42,134 bases of DNA from Bacteroidota bacterium (GTDB taxonomy: Bacteria > Bacteroidota > Ignavibacteria > Ignavibacteriales > Melioribacteraceae): the NCBI GenBank assembly GCA_023453125.1, contig JAEXUB010000248.1, positions 1-42,134 on the forward strand, written 5' to 3'. Both the position numbers and the translations under genes were made by a program. The notes beneath the pieces were generated by a model, which worked only from the letters and a program-made list of their open reading frames with translations, was not told where the DNA came from and searched no databases. This document shows positions 40,133-42,134 of this stretch, piece by piece. Each line of letters opens with the position of its first letter. The first letter of the stretch is position 1.

Positions 40133-41734
40133 ATGAAAAGAAAAATGTTTGTTTTGAGCTTGTTTTTACTTCCTTTGGTTCTTTCGGCACAGGTAATTCC
40201 TGTTAAAACAGAATTAAAAGGGGTTAAAGTATTTCTTTCGGGAGCCGAGCTTTACCATACCGCAAAAGCGAGACTCGAAAAGGGGAACAGCGAAATTCTT
40301 TTTGAGAATGTAGCATCTGACTTTGATATAAACAGCGTATCCGTAACAGGAAAGGGGAATTTTATTATTACCTCAATCGGACAGCAATATGATTACCTCA
40401 AGAACTCTGTTAAACCGACAGAAATGAAAGTCCTGGAAGATTCCCTGGAAATTCTCGAAATTGAATCCCGGAAGAAGCAGGATGCCAGAAGCATACTTTC
40501 GATGGAAGAGGACCTGATTATGAAAAACGGTAGTCTCTCGGGAAGACAGACAAATGTTACTCCTGCCGATGTCCAGAAATATGCCGAATTTATGAAAAAA
40601 AGGATTTCTGAAATTAAGAAAGAAATTATAATTGTTACCGGAGAAGGGGAAAAAATCAGAAAGAGAATGGAGCAGATGAGAAGGCAGCTTCAGGAACTGA
40701 ATAATAAATACAGTCAGGCGGTTAACCAGATTTCTGTTAATGTTACCGCTAATTCTGCGGTTAATGCGGAATTCGAAATTACTTATTTAACCCATTCAGC
40801 ATCCTGGATTCCGGTATACGACGCAAGGGTTGATGACATATCGAAACCGATTAAACTTAGTTATACCGCAAAGGTATCGCAGAATACGGGACTTGTATGG
40901 AAAGACCTGAAAATTCTTCTTTCATCCCGCAATCCGAATGTCTCGCAGACCAAACCGGAACTATATCCCTGGTATCTTAATTTCAGGACGGCAATGAAGA
41001 AGATGGCATCGGGAGTTGTAATGCAGCGCAATCAGGCTTTTGACGGAAAGGTAGCCGAAATGAAAATGGAGGCAGCGGCCCCCGAAGCCGAATCGGTTGC
41101 AGACTATACCACTGTTAACGAAAATATGCTTTCATTTGAATTTGAATCCTCAATTCCTTATACAATTCCATCAGATATGAAGCCTCATTCTGTAAGTCTT
41201 AAGGATTATCAGATAACAACGAATTATGAATACTGGACCGCTCCGAAATTTGATCCGGATGCCTTCCTTGTAGGCTTCATTACAAACTGGAACGAGTACA
41301 ACCTTCTTCCGGGGGAAGTAAATTCCTACTTCCAGAATTCATTTGTAGGGAAAACCTATCTCGATCCTAATGTCTCAAAGGATACTCTTATTCTTTCGCT
41401 TGGACGGGACAGGGGAATAACAACAGAACGGAAACCGATTAAGGATTTTACCGAAGACAAATTCCTGAGCAGCGATATTGAAAGATTTTTTGCATATGAT
41501 ATAATTGTAAAAAACAATAAGAACAAGCAGGTAAAGGTTACAGTTGAAGACCAGCTTCCGGTTTCGAAAAATGAGGATATCACGGTAAAGGCTATTGAGC
41601 TTTCCGGGGGAGTTGTAGAGGGTGTTACCGGCAAGGTGAAATGGAATATTACTGTTGACCCGGGGAAATCCGTTACGAAGAGATTTGTCTTCTCCGTACG
41701 GCATCCTAAAGACCAGGCCGTTTCCGGTTTATAA
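40133..41734 (+). CDS. Secreted MuiA / DUF4139 family protein
   Basis: The 533-residue protein has a signal peptide (MKRKMFVLSLFLLPLVLSAQ) and an N-terminal DUF4140-like domain (about 25-130: GVKVFLSGAELYHTAKARLEKG). A coiled-coil segment (about 150-205, RKRMEQMRRQLQELNNKY) leads to the DUF4139 domain (about 215-533: THSASWIPVYDARVDD, GLVWKDLKILLSSRNP, KVKWNITVDPG). This is the mucoidy-inhibitor MuiA family, found in the periplasm or extracellular space and of unknown biochemical function. The ribosome binding site GGGGGAG precedes the ATG. A terminator follows, so it is probably monocistronic. Confidence 0.9.
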   Translation: MKRKMFVLSLFLLPLVLSAQVIPVKTELKGVKVFLSGAELYHTAKARLEKGNSEILFENVASDFDINSVSVTGKGNFIITSIGQQYDYLKNSVKPTEMKVLEDSLEILEIESRKKQDARSILSMEEDLIMKNGSLSGRQTNVTPADVQKYAEFMKKRISEIKKEIIIVTGEGEKIRKRMEQMRRQLQELNNKYSQAVNQISVNVTANSAVNAEFEITYLTHSASWIPVYDARVDDISKPIKLSYTAKVSQNTGLVWKDLKILLSSRNPNVSQTKPELYPWYLNFRTAMKKMASGVVMQRNQAFDGKVAEMKMEAAAPEAESVADYTTVNENMLSFEFESSIPYTIPSDMKPHSVSLKDYQITTNYEYWTAPKFDPDAFLVGFITNWNEYNLLPGEVNSYFQNSFVGKTYLDPNVSKDTLILSLGRDRGITTERKPIKDFTEDKFLSSDIERFFAYDIIVKNNKNKQVKVTVEDQLPVSKNEDITVKAIELSGGVVEGVTGKVKWNITVDPGKSVTKRFVFSVRHPKDQAVSGL

Positions 41735-41741
41735 AAACATT

Positions 41742-41763
41742 AAGGGCGCCTTTAGGCGCCCTT
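41742..41763. terminator. Bidirectional terminator
   Basis: AAGGGCGCC (41742-41750) pairs perfectly with GGCGCCCTT (41755-41763), loop TTTA, and is followed by CTCTTACTTT. It lies between the converging DUF4139 gene and the small minus-strand gene. Confidence 0.82.
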
Positions 41764-41766
41764 CTC

Positions 41767-42123
41767 TTACTTTCCTTCAAACTTTTTTATTATTCCCTCA
41801 GGCAATAACATTCGGGTTATATAATCCCCCTGCGCTGTATCGTGTTCAATATATTTCCAATCATTTTTGTCTTTTGGGGTTACTGCAATCATTTTCTGCC
41901 TGGCTTCTATTGTGAAGAGGTTTTTTGCCTGGTCGAATTTAACCTTTTCGGTTCCGAACTGAGCCTCAAATCCTGCCTTGATAAGATCCTTCTTTTCAAG
42001 CAGTTCTCCCGCTAATTCAATCTGCAGGCTGGTGCTGTAATTTATGAGTACAAATTTTTCTTCCCCGGAAATCTCCTCGGGGGAAATGGAATCGATGCTG
42101 TTAACTTTTATCTGCGTTTTCAT
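41767..42123 (-). CDS. Hypothetical cytoplasmic protein
   Basis: The 118-residue protein has no signal peptide or membrane helix. It is mixed alpha/beta with EKFVLINYSTSLQIELAGEL, then a helix EKKDLIKAGFEAQFG, and a C-terminal strand and helix (DYITRMLLPEGIIKKFEGK). The composition is charged, with strand-helix alternation. I recognise no family. The start ATG at 42123 lies near the window edge, so its promoter and any upstream partner are outside. Its stop is four bases beyond the shared terminator stem. Confidence 0.75.
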   Translation of the reverse strand: MKTQIKVNSIDSISPEEISGEEKFVLINYSTSLQIELAGELLEKKDLIKAGFEAQFGTEKVKFDQAKNLFTIEARQKMIAVTPKDKNDWKYIEHDTAQGDYITRMLLPEGIIKKFEGK

Positions 42124-42134
42124 ACCGGATGAAT

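Noticed and set aside
1..42134. CRISPR arrays, tRNA or rRNA genes
   Set aside because: None was seen by eye in either strand; no regularly spaced repeats or cloverleaf candidates in the intergenic gaps.

Overview
The window looks like a chromosomal segment of a Bacteroidota/Chlorobiota-group bacterium, most likely an Ignavibacteria (Melioribacter-like) organism. The evidence is a set of lineage-typical families: an S46 dipeptidyl-peptidase, a TonB receptor with a carboxypeptidase-regulatory-like N-domain, an UpxY-type NusG paralogue, a DUF3996 barrel and a MuiA/DUF4139 protein. Promoters also match the Bacteroidota pattern TTTG-N19-21-TAnnTTTG, most clearly upstream of rpsT and of the DUF4139 gene. 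The taxonomic call is inference; no rRNA gene is present. No tRNA, CRISPR array, insertion sequence or integrase was seen.

Region 1 (1 to about 14,120) is the structural half of a tailed prophage, entered inside the portal gene. The order is portal, XkdF-like maturation protease, major capsid, connector, a tiny basic protein, tail completion, tail tube, three small membrane proteins resembling a holin/spanin cassette, a tail assembly chaperone, a very short tape measure protein, a 1428-residue tail-tip/fibre protein, and two further distal tail or fibre genes. The chaperone appears to be made in two forms through a -1 frameshift at a T9 run (7053-7061), as in lambda G/GT. The long form is 183 residues and its second half is a 101-codon open frame with no start of its own. 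A secreted Kelch-repeat protein lies antisense between portal and protease, behind its own terminator, and looks like a moron gene. Integration, replication, terminase and endolysin genes are not in the window, and the right attachment site was not found.

Region 2 (14,400-19,870) holds three signalling genes: a large membrane histidine kinase with five PAS domains and a GAF domain, a LytTR response regulator overlapping its 3' end, and a receiver-kinase protein.

Region 3 (19,960-26,760, minus strand) encodes a MacA-MacB-type tripartite efflux system (adaptor, ATPase, permease), a periplasmic S46 peptidase with a DPP11-like specificity residue, and a small outer-membrane barrel protein.

Region 4 (26,900-30,040) holds a GlmU-like nucleotidyltransferase with a left-handed beta helix, ribosomal protein S20 on the minus strand, and the queuosine precursor pair queE-queD.

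Region 5 (30,080-34,630, minus strand) is a tight five-gene operon: hybrid histidine kinase, UpxY-like antiterminator, YhaM-like exoribonuclease, TPR lipoprotein-like or periplasmic protein, and a class III sirtuin. Region 6 (34,795-42,134) has a TonB-dependent receptor, a convergent NtrB/NtrC-type two-component pair, a secreted DUF4139 protein and a small unknown protein.
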